A stretch of DNA of 64,000 nucleotides from Enoplolaimus lenunculus. Taxonomy: Eukaryota > Nematoda > Enoplea > Enoplida > Thoracostomopsidae. The stretch covers positions 124,001 to 188,000 of the forward strand of contig JASANG010000926.1 in NCBI GenBank assembly GCA_030248215.1, read 5' to 3'. The notes beneath the pieces were generated by a model. It saw only the letters and a list, made by a program, of their open reading frames with translations. It had not been told where the DNA came from and did not search any database. The position numbers and the translations under genes are program-made. The number at the start of each line of letters is the position of its first letter. The stretch's first letter is position 1. Below, piece by piece: positions 22,434 through 32,230 of this stretch.

Positions 22434-22716
22434 ACAAACAAAAAACAAACGAACAAATAAACAAACAAACAAACAAACAAACAAACCAACAAACAAACAA
22501 GCAAGCAAGCATGCAAGCAAACAAACAAACAAACAAACAAACAAACAAACGAACGAACGAACAAACAAACAAACAAACAAAGAAACAAACAAACAAACAG
22601 CAAACAAGAAACAAACAAACAAGCACGCACGCAAGCAAGCAAGCAAGCAAGGAAACAAACAAACAAATAAACAAACAAACAAACGAAACAAACGAAACAA
22701 ACAATCAAACAAAGAA
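22434..22716. repeat. (CAAA)n tetranucleotide tract
   Basis: About 280 bp of CAAA units with GCAA, GAAC and GAAA variants. It creates long Asn/Lys/Gln/Thr frames on plus and Cys/Leu/Phe/Val frames on minus that are not genes. Confidence 0.97.
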
Positions 22717-22789
22717 CCATATTTTGTTTGTCTATTTTTGCTTTTAGAATTTGCTAAAATTTCCAGAGTAAATTTAGAATTCTGCATTA

Positions 22790-23075
22790 ATTCTCTTTGG
22801 GTGTCCAACTTCAGTAGAATTTCTGCCGCAACAGCCATGCAATTTCGGTAGTGAAATTTTGTCATATTTTACGAAAAATATATATCGCTCGGTGCGTTCA
22901 GCTTTAACTTTGGTACAATTTTGATAAACTCGCCAATTGACAAAAAAAATTAGCAATTAAACATTATTTTAATTGCCTAATTTTGCCTTATCTCAGACAA
23001 CGCTGTCTGCTTTTCGACTCTGGCAAATTTTTGTTGACTTCTGGCTCCGGAATTTTTTATCTCCGGTGACACCTT
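22790..23075. mobile_element. CCGG-rich hAT-like element, relative of 9170-9478
   Basis: Shares AATTTCGGTAGTGAAATTTT-type middle and ends TTTATCTCCGGTGACACC. It directly follows the CAAA repeat. Confidence 0.45.
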
Positions 23076-23093
23076 ATAAATTACCGTATCTTG

Positions 23094-23365
23094 GGCCCAT
23101 GTTACTTTAAGAGGCGTCCAGGTTTCTGGTGGGTCTATAAAATGGTAGGTTTAGATTCTAGATAACGTTTTTTGCTTAGGCTTAAGGCTTAGGCTTAGGC
23201 TTACGCTTAGTAACTCATTTTGCAACGCTTAGGCTTAGGCTTAGTAACTCATTTTTGCAACGCTTAGGCTTAGGCTTAGGCTTAGTAACTCATTTTTGCA
23301 ACGCTTAGGTTTAGGCATAGGAATACGCTTAATCTACTGTTACGCCCCTTAAAGTAACATTGGCT
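23094..23365 (-). mobile_element. TTAGGC-A hAT-like MITE, longest copy, with TSD
   Basis: Ends GGCCCATGTTACTTTAAGAG and CCTTAAAGTAACATTGGCT, with a perfect 8-bp duplication GTATCTTG (23086-23093, 23366-23373). Inside are successive TTAGGC blocks separated by the spacer AACTCATTTTTGCAACGC: the module is repeated, making this the longest copy at 272 bp. Confidence 0.9.
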
Positions 23366-23800
23366 GTATCTTGCATACTTGAATTGTCTTCGAAGAAATT
23401 TCGTCTTGCGCGTACAGGTCGAATGATAATTTAACATCGCGTGAGCAGTTTCTGCTTTAATCAGCATCCCAAACGACAATAACAGCAACGACGCGTGGCT
23501 TTGGCTGAAGCGAGGTTTTCTGTATGGGAAAGGGAGGGCACAGGGCTTGTTACCCCTTTCACAATTTAATCCGTGTCCCCCACAAATTGTAAGCTGGAAG
23601 TATACCCAATGCAATATGGCTGGTATGTCATAGTTGTTTGTTGGTCTAAAATTATTTTCCGTGAACACCCTGTTTCTACCGATGCCCTTACGCAGTAGAA
23701 ATAGCGTATACGTCCAAGGTGTAACGCGTAAAAACATTAATATTAAGCCGCTAATTAGAAACACGCAACACTGTATACTATTTGTTAGTCCTAATCGCAT
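23282..23800 (-). CDS. Hypothetical ORF with a hydrophobic N-terminus
   Basis: An ATG-initiated frame of 172 codons. Residues 10-25 are hydrophobic (CCVFLISGLILMFL), like a signal anchor. The middle is Cys-rich and polar. The last ~35 residues are read through the TTAGGC-A MITE at 23094-23365, so the real end must be earlier, for example a donor at TGG|GTATAC after about 66 codons. It is the longest non-repeat frame in the central desert, and could be the 5' exon of the minus-strand pieces downstream. Equally it could be chance. No family recognised. Confidence 0.22.
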   Translation of the reverse strand: MRLGLTNSIQCCVFLISGLILMFLRVTPWTYTLFLLRKGIGRNRVFTENNFRPTNNYDIPAILHWVYFQLTICGGHGLNCERGNKPCALPFPYRKPRFSQSHASLLLLSFGMLIKAETAHAMLNYHSTCTRKTKFLRRQFKYARYSQCYFKGRNSRLSVFLCLNLSVAKMSY

Positions 23801-23980
23801 ATTTAATATGTTTATATGTGTAGTAATTTTGAGTTTCGTTTAAATTATGCTCTTAATAAGTTTATTCGTTGGCTAAAAAACCAAAAAGCCCCTAAACTAA
23901 AAAAACCATTTTTTGATATTCAAGAAATATTTTCTTAAATTCAAGACAATTATGTCTTAGTCTAGACTCCAAAACTTATA

Positions 23981-24167
23981 TATGTCTTGAATTCAAGACA
24001 TTAGTTTCAGAAATTTTTCAGAAACCTATGAGCCAAGCAAGACATACATGTCTTGAATACAAGACATTAGTGTCTGAAATTTTGCACATACCTGTGAGCC
24101 ATGCAAGACATACATGTCTTGAATTCAAGACATTGGTTTCTGAAATTTTTCAGAAACCTCTGAGCCA
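23981..24167. repeat. Tandem repeat, 66-bp unit, about 2.8 copies
   Basis: Units start at 23981, 24047 and 24113, each with (C/T)ATGTCTTGAATTCAAGACA, a near-perfect palindrome, followed by TTAGTTTCTGAAATTTTTCA and AGAAACCTATGAGCCA. A diverged relative lies at 36205-36260. Confidence 0.85.
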
Positions 24168-24179
24168 ATAAATTTCAAA

Positions 24180-24970
24180 CTGGTTCAGAGACTTAAATTG
24201 CCAATGGCCTAGTTGAATTTACCCTGAATACCAGTTTGCCAGCCCATTCCAATGCTTCTATGCTGAATTTCAGGATTGCACCTTTCACAGTTTGCTTATA
24301 CTTCGCTAATCTCTTGCTGGTCATTTAACAATACAGCTATTGGACCATGAAATGCCGACCGCCTAAACATTGCCATTTATTTAAAGTTTGTTTACATTTA
24401 AAATATATACTGGCATGATGACAATTTTGTTCATTTTAGCATTATCGTCTAATCACTTTGTTCTGATAACTGATCTAACGTTTTAGATTGATTAGATTTG
24501 AGTTTAGAGTTGTTTTAGGCATCAATTTGACCTAAATATAAACAACCAAGATTGTGACTTTTGGACGTTTTTTTCATATATAACATCGGTGGTAGGTAAC
24601 TAATGGTAACTAATTTTTGAGTTTGTTGGTATTTTTGAGTTGTATAATCGTTTTACACGTCAATTTTTAAATAATTATTTTAATTGTAAATTTTTAAAAT
24701 GTAGGATTTGAATAATTTTTTTGAATTTTAACGCAATCATCCTATCGCCTAAAGGTGATGACAAGGGAACGCAATATTGAATACCCAGGTTAGTGGCAGT
24801 AGGATCGTGCAGTTACCACTCCTTACATTTATTAAAATATATCTTAGAATTTTAAAATTAGGCTTTTTGATAATATTGATAAACAATGGTGGTTTATAAC
24901 CTGAACCTAATCTGGCAACAGGTTTCAAATTTTTTTCAATTGAAATCTCGAAGAACGCATTACGTCATCA
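24180..24970. other. Intergenic, AT-rich, nothing recognised
   Basis: No ORF or shared repeat seen after the 66-bp tandem repeat. Confidence 0.4.
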
Positions 24971-25135
24971 GACCAATGTTACATTTAGGGATGTAACAGT
25001 AGATTAAGCGTATTTCTAAACCTAAGCTTTAAGCTGAAGCGTTTGCAAAAGTGTATTACTAAGCCTAAGCAAAAAAGGTAATCTAGAAGCTAAACCTACT
25101 CTTTTATGGACCCGCTAGAAACCTGGACACCTATC
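24971..25135 (+). mobile_element. TTAGGC-A hAT-like MITE, degenerate
   Basis: Starts GACCAATGTTACATTTAGGG and keeps GTAACAGTAGATTAAGCG, CCTAAG hexamers and CTACTCTTTTATGGACCC. The 3' terminal repeat is eroded. Confidence 0.7.
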
Positions 25136-25272
25136 GCGTTAGAAGCAGGGTATATATGTCGTAGGCTAATTGGCTATTCACGCCAATTACTAACTTATAT
25201 GGGTCATTTTGCTATTCTGAACAATTCGCAGGTTTCCTAGACCAAGAAACAATGTGTAATGCAGATAAATAA

Positions 25273-25310
25273 AGGTTGCGCTATACTTTTGTTAACGTCA
25301 ATATGTAACC
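25273..25310 (+). mobile_element. PIF/Harbinger-like MITE remnant
   Basis: GGTTGCGCTATACTTTTGTT closely followed by ATATGTAACC: both ends of the family with the middle deleted. Confidence 0.5.
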
Positions 25311-25803
25311 TTAACACAAGTTTAGCTTAATCCAAACTGTTATTGCATAAAATAGCAGATTCGCGTATTTCGTTGGCTATTTTAGAATTTTCAATTGTTC
25401 AAATTTTTACTTCTTGTTTATTAATACGGAAAAAGTTGCAGATTTTTGATATGTTTTTCATAATATATACAATATATATTATGACGTATTATAGTTTAGT
25501 CCATTGATTAGCGGCTTCTAATTTTATTGCTTGTTATTTTTTCCTAAGGTAAGTATAGTTGATTTTATCTCAAAAAAATCGACAAGTAATTGAATGAACA
25601 TGGCGAACACCATCAGCTACAGTCACGTCTTCAAGTGTTATTTTTCAAGATTTACTACGAAAAGTATTTAAAAAATGTTTTAATTTTATAAATAATTTAA
25701 CTTTTAGATGACCATTGGTCGGCAGAGATCATGAGAAGCTAAAATATGCGTTTCTTTATACTTTGTTAGTAGTTTCATACGAGTGACTCTCTGCCGTGGT
25801 GAT

Positions 25804-25944
25804 GGACCCCTAGCCATGGGGGGCAGGGTAAACTTTGGCCACCCTTGAAGATTTCAACCTTGCTTGTAAGTCACTGAAATGTTTCAAATGCCCCTCCTGA
25901 AAAATTTTCAACCCCCCAAGCAAGGTGAGCTGGCAACGAGCCTG
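25804..25944 (-). mobile_element. CGTAGCC-family hAT-like MITE
   Basis: GGACCCCTAGCCATGGGG to GTGAGCTGGCAACGAGCCTG. Flanks GTGGTGAT and ATGGTGAT match at 7 of 8. Confidence 0.77.
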
Positions 25945-25975
25945 ATGGTGATTAGACTTTTTATCAGAAGACTAA

Positions 25976-26112
25976 GGGTTGTGCTATACTTTTTTAGAAA
26001 TTTTAATGCCATACGGCATCGTCCGTCACCCATAAGGCACCATTCTTTACCCGGACGTGTGCCGCACACTGACGAAACGAACCGTTATGACAAGTATAGT
26101 GCAGCTCCACCC
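25976..26112 (+). mobile_element. PIF/Harbinger-like MITE
   Basis: GGGTTGTGCTATACTTTTTT to AGTATAGTGCAGCTCCACCC, preceded by TAA; interior with CATCGTCCGTCACCC. Confidence 0.72.
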
Positions 26113-26156
26113 GTCTAAGAGATTTATTGCCGCCTACCCTCGGCTACTTTTGACCT

Positions 26157-26396
26157 GTGATAGAAAATTGTCAAGTCAGTATACGCAAAAGTGTGTCCTG
26201 TGACTGGAGTAGGTACGTCCGAGAGTCATCGCACACGAGGAATCGCACAATCGCAAACATCTGCGTTGACCACACTGCGAGTGGTACCGCCGCATGCTTA
26301 CATTTGAAGGATGAACAGCTTTGCCTGACTCGGAAATGTTTGGCCAGTTTAAGCGCGAGCCGGGTACCGTTTACAACTCTAAACCGGCTACTCTAG
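26157..26396 (+). other. GC-richer unique stretch with a 79-codon ORF
   Basis: This block is clearly richer in G+C than its surroundings and belongs to none of the repeat families seen here. It has an open plus-strand frame with NRTIANICVDHTASGTAACL and KDEQLCLTRKCLASLSASRV, ending in TAG. It could be an exon, a decayed gene, or a non-coding RNA. Nothing identifies it. Confidence 0.2.
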
Positions 26397-26422
26397 CCTC
26401 AAAATTATACAATTTAGTAGTG

Positions 26423-26673
26423 CACTGTAAATTCCAATCAGTTAATTAATCAACTTGGACATATTAAGATTAGTTATTTCTGAGTTAATAACAGTAAACT
26501 TTAACTCACTCTGAGTTAAGTTGATTCTCACTCTGAGTTGAATTGATTGCGGTACAGTTGGTTAATTAAATTAGAATGAGTTGAATCAACTCAGAATTAT
26601 GAGTTCTGATAGCCCTGACTCAGATTGAGTAATTCAATTTTGAGTTAAAATCAACTCACTGGAATGTACAGTG
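26423..26673. mobile_element. CACTGTAAATTCC inverted-repeat MITE
   Basis: CACTGTAAATTCCAATCAG to CTCACTGGAATGTACAGTG with the same GAGTTGAATT-type interior. 251 bp. Confidence 0.77.
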
Positions 26674-26992
26674 TAATCCGCTAAACATATGCGAATTCCA
26701 AATCAAAGTTAAACACAAACTCCAAACGCACTCAAGTCCATCTAACTACCTTCGTTAATTCAGTGTCAGAAATTTTCCACAGAACTAACTAAGACCATAA
26801 GATAATTGGAAAAAAATATTTATTTAACGCAACAACCGACCATAAAAGTTAAAAATATTTATTCATTACGCATATTCAAATCGCTGTCATTAATTGCAAA
26901 AAACCCAACTGCCCAATAGGACTTGCACGTGTTAGGGAGATATTGTAGTCACGTACACAGTTTACGTTGAGTTACTCATACTGGCCAATGTT

Positions 26993-27212
26993 ACTTTAAT
27001 GGGCGTAACAGTAGATTAAGCGTATTCCTAAGCCTAAGCCTAAGTTTAAGCGTTGCAAAAATGTGTTACTAAGCCTAAGCCTAAGACTAAGCGTTGCAAA
27101 AATGTGTTACTAAGCCTACGCCTAAGCCTGGGCAAAAAATGTAATCTAGAATCTAAACCTACTTTTTATAGACCCACCGAAAACCAGGACGCTCCTTAAA
27201 GTAACATGAGCC
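26993..27212 (+). mobile_element. TTAGGC-A hAT-like MITE, with TSD
   Basis: GGCCAATGTTACTTTAATGG to TCCTTAAAGTAACATGAGCC. Two spacer modules (GTTGCAAAAATGTGTTA) between CCTAAG blocks. Flanks CTCATACT and CTCGTACT match at 7 of 8. Confidence 0.86.
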
Positions 27213-27312
27213 CTCGTACTTATTGTGTTGTACCTGTTTTTAACTGAACGAATTGCTACAATTACGGACATATGTGAAAAGTTGAATTTGCGAATCAGAG
27301 GTTACTAAATGT

Positions 27313-27463
27313 TGGCCAATATAAAGATCAGTGGCGGAACGTTTTTCTGTGGGACTGCAACAGAGTAAGCTTAACCGTAAGACTAATGTTTTTAGCTTAT
27401 TCTTAAGCGTAGGGTTAGAAATATGCTCATACTACTGTTACGGCCGCGTTTTATACATTGGCC
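27313..27463 (-). mobile_element. TTAGGC-B hAT-like MITE, hexamers lost
   Basis: GGCCAATATAAAGATCAGTG to CGTTTTATACATTGGCC. Internal GGGACTGCAACAGAGTAAGC is kept, but only traces of TTAGGC remain. Confidence 0.72.
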
Positions 27464-27951
27464 CGAATGATTTATGGTTTTACAAAATGGACCAGTGATT
27501 GTGCTAATTACTTTATTGATTGAAAAACGTCGGTTGAAACAAAATAGATTCAGTTTGAATTGAAATTCAAATTATAGAGTGTCTAAGGGGCTCGTACTTT
27601 GAGTGGCTTTTTGTTTTTCAAAATGATACTTTTTGAGAATCGGTGAAATATGCTGAAATACTTTAAGAAAGTCAAAATTAGGAAATTGCTGTAAAATATT
27701 TGGTTTTGAAACATCAAAATGTATTTGAAATTTAGAATCTTTTAGCTAAAATATTTGGAATTCATTTTAAGATTTTGTCCGATTTTTGAGAATTTCAAAG
27801 ATTTGAGGAATTTTACTGAATTAAAATAATCGTTCTAGTTATCTTTACCAGCATATGAGAAAGCAGCGCAGATATGAAATAAAATATGCGGGATTTCAAT
27901 TAGGAATGTGTCATGGTACAGGTAAATGTTGGTTTTTAGTTGTTTGATGTA

Positions 27952-28160
27952 CACAACAAAAAATAGTGAGTGAAATTAACTGTCTCCGAAATAGGCTCTA
28001 CGGGACTACACAAATTGAGTCAAATTCGACTCCGGCAGAGTCAAATTCGATTCACTGAGTCGCATGTTCGACTCTGGCGGAATCGAATTTGACTCAGTTT
28101 GTGTAGTCCCGTAGAGCCTATTTCGGAGAGAGTCAATTTGACTCACCATTTTTTGCAGTG
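27952..28160. mobile_element. Fold-back MITE (CACTGCAAAAAAT family) with TA duplication
   Basis: Almost the whole 209 bp is an inverted repeat. CACAACAAAAAATAGTGAGT pairs with ACTCACCATTTTTTGCAGTG, and the conserved inner arms contain CTACGGGACTACACAAA and its complement. TA flanks both ends. Confidence 0.86.
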
Positions 28161-28421
28161 TAGTATTTGCATTTATAGTAGTCAGGTTTACAACCTGTTT
28201 TCAGCATCTTCGGGATCTAACGTAGAAGGTTTAGTGTTCAGGTTCACTAAATAGGAACCACGTGTAGAGTCCCAACAGACATCCGAGTTTTAATATATTC
28301 ACCTGATTACAGCGGCAACTTTTGTCATATAACATTTGGTTATAACCGGAACAAAAAAATGGCATTTTGTCAGAATCTAAATCGGTATTTTGTTTTAAAC
28401 CATAATATTTTTTCATATATA

Positions 28422-28710
28422 CCGCAGGCCAAACTGCTATTCAGGCAATTGATAATTGGCCAAGTCAATTTGCTATTTTATCTAATAGCACTTTGGCCTG
28501 GACTAAGTTGCTATTGAACTTATAGACCAATCAGATTTTATTATTTGGACAGACACAATACCGTTAACTAATCCGCGTTGGTCTCACATCGCTGTTGTTT
28601 TGCGACATCTCACAATCGCTATTTGACCTAGGGCAAACTGCTATTTGCTTCCAATCGTAGATTCGCCTAGGCCAATAGGTAATTGGCCTGAATAGCAGAT
28701 CGGCCTACGA
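28422..28710. mobile_element. hAT-like MITE with long terminal repeats (GCAGGCC family)
   Basis: CCGCAGGCCAAACTGCTATT to TAGCAGATCGGCCTACGA, with CATATATA and CATATATG flanks (7 of 8). 289 bp. Pieces of the same family occur near 25155 (GTCGTAGGCTAATTGGCTAT) and 39183 (CTGAATAGCAGATTGG). Confidence 0.75.
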
Positions 28711-29588
28711 CATATATGTATATAACATACCTTTTGTTATATGTTCTAATAATAAATTTTGTCCATGTATCAAATACAAAGCTTGCGACTCAGAATATTG
28801 CTTATCAGCTTTAGCGGTTTTTGTATTCAATCTGTACCGTGACCTTCACAACACTATGAAGCTTGTGTTATTATTTTCCTTATGCCTCAACGCCACAGCT
28901 GCAGGGGTGTCCTAATGTCAATACCCCCCAAAATTTTTGAAAAAAAAATTAATTTCTACTATAAAGATATTTGTTATGGTGAAATATTTTGGTACACTAT
29001 TTACAAATCGTTGCCATCCGTAAGTCTAAATTCTGGCCAATGTTCAACGTACCGTAGCGGCCCTAATATGATAGACGAAAAAAATTTCTGGTTTGGTATA
29101 TTCCCAGAAATTTCGTAGTAATCTGCAAACCAGAGCCAAATGTTTTCAAGGGGACATAAAATTTTTTGCCTAAACCCACCGTAGTGGTCCGGTTTGTGTG
29201 GCTACAGACCTGCAATGATTACGCTGTGTACGCCTTAAAGCTAACAAATTAGTAAGATATAATTTAGGCTTTTCAGAACACAACATTTCCTAGAATATTG
29301 ATTTAGCGATAATTGGACGGTTGTTTTTAATAAATTCTATAAACTTCGAATGTACAAAGAGAATATTTCTTCAGCCTACACACGGCAATGTGTATTTCGA
29401 AAGGCGATGAATAATTTCAACCGAGGGAGGGGGGTAGAAGATTACGGTTTTAGAAAATTTTGTCCGATTCAGTGTATTTGACAGGTACACACCGGTGCAA
29501 AACGGTTTATATTTGAAATAGTACCACTATTTTCATGTTCATATTTGCACGCTTGTGGGGTTGAAAATTATTAATTCATAGCAGCAAT
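28711..29588. other. Intergenic, nothing recognised
   Basis: A 78-codon plus frame at 28882-29118 has no support. AT-rich. Confidence 0.35.
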
Positions 29589-29783
29589 GGTCAATGTAAA
29601 GAACAGGGGCGGAACAGTATAAGCATATTCCTAAGCCTAAGCCTAAACCTAAGCCTAAGCGTAAGAATGAGTATATTCCTAAGACTAAGCGTAAGAATGA
29701 GCATATTCCTAAGCCGATTAAGCCAAGCAAAAAAATAGTCCAAGGCTTAGAAAAACGTTCCGACCCTGATCGTTACATGGGCC
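29589..29783 (+). mobile_element. TTAGGC-B hAT-like MITE, with TSD
   Basis: GGTCAATGTAAAGAACAGGG to ACCCTGATCGTTACATGGGCC, flanked by a perfect 8-bp duplication GCAGCAAT (29581-29588, 29784-29791). Hexamer blocks separated by the spacer GTAAGAATGAG(C/T)ATATTC. Confidence 0.9.
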
Positions 29784-30136
29784 GCAGCAATTTTCGTGGC
29801 ACAAAACAAAAAGTTTGTAAGGTAACTGACCTTAATATTTTTTCATAAAATTATGCTGAGAAAGGGGTGAACTGTATCTAGTGAAAAAAGCCACGTGAGC
29901 GATGCGAGCTAGAAACCAAAGGCAATTTTCGAAGCACAAGCGTAAAAACTTGTATAAGGTACGGACTTTACTACTTTAACATAAAAATTTCTTAGGGGAA
30001 ACCCTCTTGACCTCTTGGAGAAGTGCACCTATATATGCCTATAATTCCGGAAACTAACGATTGACAGATGTTAGTGGCGGTAACTGCTGGTTAAAATAGG
30101 TAGGAGGGGTGAAGATGTGACGAGTAAGTCCCCCTA

Positions 30137-30587
30137 CTGTATTGACCCGAATAAGAGGGGGGAGAGGGTCATAACAAAGGGCGGGTCCCCATTTTGAGTC
30201 TGAATCTATAGGAGTTCGTATCTCTAATAAGAGTCCGTAGGCGGGTAGAGTACTTAAACCCTAATTAGAGTCCATAAATTTCAATTAACCCTAATTGTAG
30301 CGCATAAATGACGCCAGGACCAAACAATTTGACTTCGAAACTTTAAAGCGTACGTAAATTTTGTAAGTGCATTCCTAAGCATAACCTTGCATATCGCTCA
30401 AGCTATTGACACAAGACAAATAAACGTTTAATTCAACGGATAATTCCAGTTCCGAATATATATCAGTTACGAAGGGCGGCGGAGCGGGGGTTAAAAATAA
30501 ATAACAGTCCGTAACTGAATAACAAGGGGGGTACCCTCTGGAGAGGCCAAATAAATATCAGTCCCCCTGTTATTCGGGTCACTACAG
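30137..30587 (-). mobile_element. Tc1/mariner-like MITE
   Basis: CTGTATTGACCCGAATAAGA to GTTATTCGGGTCACTACAG flanked by TA. Inverted relative to 7013-7440: the CTCCAGAGGGTACC block, here reversed, lies near the right end. Confidence 0.85.
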
Positions 30588-30956
30588 TACAGGGTTGGTT
30601 CGGAAAAATTAGATACGATTAGAAATGCTTCTAAGTTGCACAAAGCTGATATTCACTGTGAGATGTAGGGTGGTTCCCATAATTCAGTCAGCGTCGCCCT
30701 ATTTTGATTCAACAATGGTTACACATACGGTATTGATGGTGACCTGCAACCCCTAACGTTCTTGGCTCCGCTCAAGGGTAAATTTTTCTTATGCCTTTGT
30801 CTGGCCAACAATGACGTTGACAAAAATTTTTCGGAGCGGAATATATCTTGTAAGCCTGTGAGACATGTTTGTCCTAGCACATATGCAATAAATGCAATGC
30901 CCAATGTGTTGTATGCTTGCTGGCCGCATACGACGAAAAAATGCAGTTGGAGTGGC

Positions 30957-31115
30957 ACGCAGCGTGGTGCAGTGGTAGAATGTTCGCTTAACGATCCGTA
31001 GGCTGAGAGTTCGATCTCCGCTCTGGAGGCTCGCGTTTTCATCTGCTTTAGTAGATAGGTATGATGTCCCGGGTTTTACCTAGACTGACATATCTCTGTG
31101 TCATTCATTTGCATA
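30957..31115 (+). mobile_element. tRNA-derived SINE, family 1
   Basis: Box A TGGTGCAGTGG at 30965-30975 and box B AGTTCGATCTC at about 31008-31018. The body (ATGATGTCCCGGG, CCTAGACTGACA) matches the minus-strand copy at 2430-2577. Confidence 0.75.
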
Positions 31116-31623
31116 CGTATATACCTGCTGTTCGACAGTCGGATTCGAATCCGCAAAAGTTTTGACGGGGACACGTGCAGTAGTATATATTGTTATTTTC
31201 ACGGACCAAAATTGAAAATTCTATGAACTTTAGAATTTTTCAAAAGAAATATCTTGACAGGAGGGCACAAACCTCTGCCACTTCGCCCCCCCGGTGAATC
31301 ACTTTTGCCGACAGTTGGTTTGCTATTTGAAAACGCGGAACATGGTAAAACGCACGAGTTTGAATTAATTTAAAGTGTCTATTTTATCCTAACTTGAAGG
31401 CTTTTAAGTCGATTAAGTAATCAACAGCTTTTCGCAACGGAAACTGAAACATTTGTAAGATAAAATGTCTCTTTGGTGATATCAGAAAGAAGCGAATACC
31501 GTCTCTTGCTGGATCAGCCAGACTTTGCTACAAAAAATGCTCTGCAAACGGTTAATCTGATGCTCACAACGTGTTTTTTAGCTAAATAATTAGAAAATTT
31601 CGCAAAATTACATTGCACGAAAA

Positions 31624-31762
31624 CAGGGCGCAAAGCGGAACTGAATTATACCGGAATCGGCATCCGAACAGCAAATTTATACCGGAATCGGGATCGAAAT
31701 CGGAATCGAAACTCGTTTTGAATCGGGATTCTAATCGGAATCGGAATGCCGATTGCACCCTG
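31624..31762. mobile_element. 139-bp hAT-like MITE built of ACCGGAATCGG repeats, with perfect TSD
   Basis: CAGGGCGCAAAGCGGAAC to GGAATGCCGATTGCACCCTG, flanked by a perfect 8-bp CACGAAAA (31616-31623, 31763-31770). The body is a run of CGGAATCGG-like steps. Confidence 0.84.
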
Positions 31763-31876
31763 CACGAAAAGTATACTTTGTCACTGGGAAATTGTGGCAC
31801 CACCATTGAACTATTTTGAGGCGAGGTCTGATTTGATCGTCTGTGGCTAATTCAGAAATTTCGCACTGGGTTACAA

Positions 31877-32022
31877 TACTGAAGTGACCCGAATAAGAGT
31901 TGGCTAATAATCGTATGGTACCGCTTTTGAGTCCCAATCAATAAGAGTCTATATAAATAGAGTCTTTAGCAGATACAGTCCGTCAGCCTTAGTTAGAGTC
32001 CGTAAAAAGATCAAAGCAAAAG
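31877..32022 (-). mobile_element. Tc1/mariner-like MITE, truncated
   Basis: CTGAAGTGACCCGAATAAGA and three AGAGTC(C/T) steps are kept; the distal two thirds are absent. Confidence 0.65.
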
Positions 32023-32030
32023 ACTGGTAA

Positions 32031-32230
32031 GGGTTGCGCTATACTTTATTGCGCTCGCCGCTGCCACACACTGTAAATTTCAGTGAGTTGATTTTAAATC
32101 AGAATGAATTCAGAGACAGTTAATGTTTACTGGTATTAGTTCAGAAATAAACTAACTCGCTAGCTGAAATGATTAATCAACTCACTGAAGTTTACAGTGC
32201 ACGCCTCTGTCGCACGCCGCCGCGCGTCGA
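32031..32230 (+). mobile_element. PIF/Harbinger-like MITE with a nested CACTGTAAATT element
   Basis: TAA then GGGTTGCGCTATACTTTATT; GC-rich arms GCGCTCGCCGCTGCC and CGCACGCCGCCGCGCG flank a 131-bp insertion at 32069-32199. The right terminal repeat is not clear. Confidence 0.62.
32069..32199. mobile_element. CACTGTAAATTCC MITE nested in a Harbinger-like MITE
   Basis: CACTGTAAATTTCAGTGAGT to CTCACTGAAGTTTACAGTG, 131 bp, inside the GC-rich arms of the element at 32031-32230. Confidence 0.78.

Noticed and set aside
22174-22865. Long ORFs of 96-225 codons on both strands
   Set aside because: Their central parts are translations of the CAAA microsatellite in different frames; no family signature outside it.
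21894-23280. TTAGGC runs as a true chromosome end or telomere fusion site
   Set aside because: Runs are short, lie inside MITEs with terminal repeats and target duplications, and occur in both orientations across the window.
23981-24167. CRISPR-like array
   Set aside because: Direct tandem repeat without unique spacers, in an animal genome.
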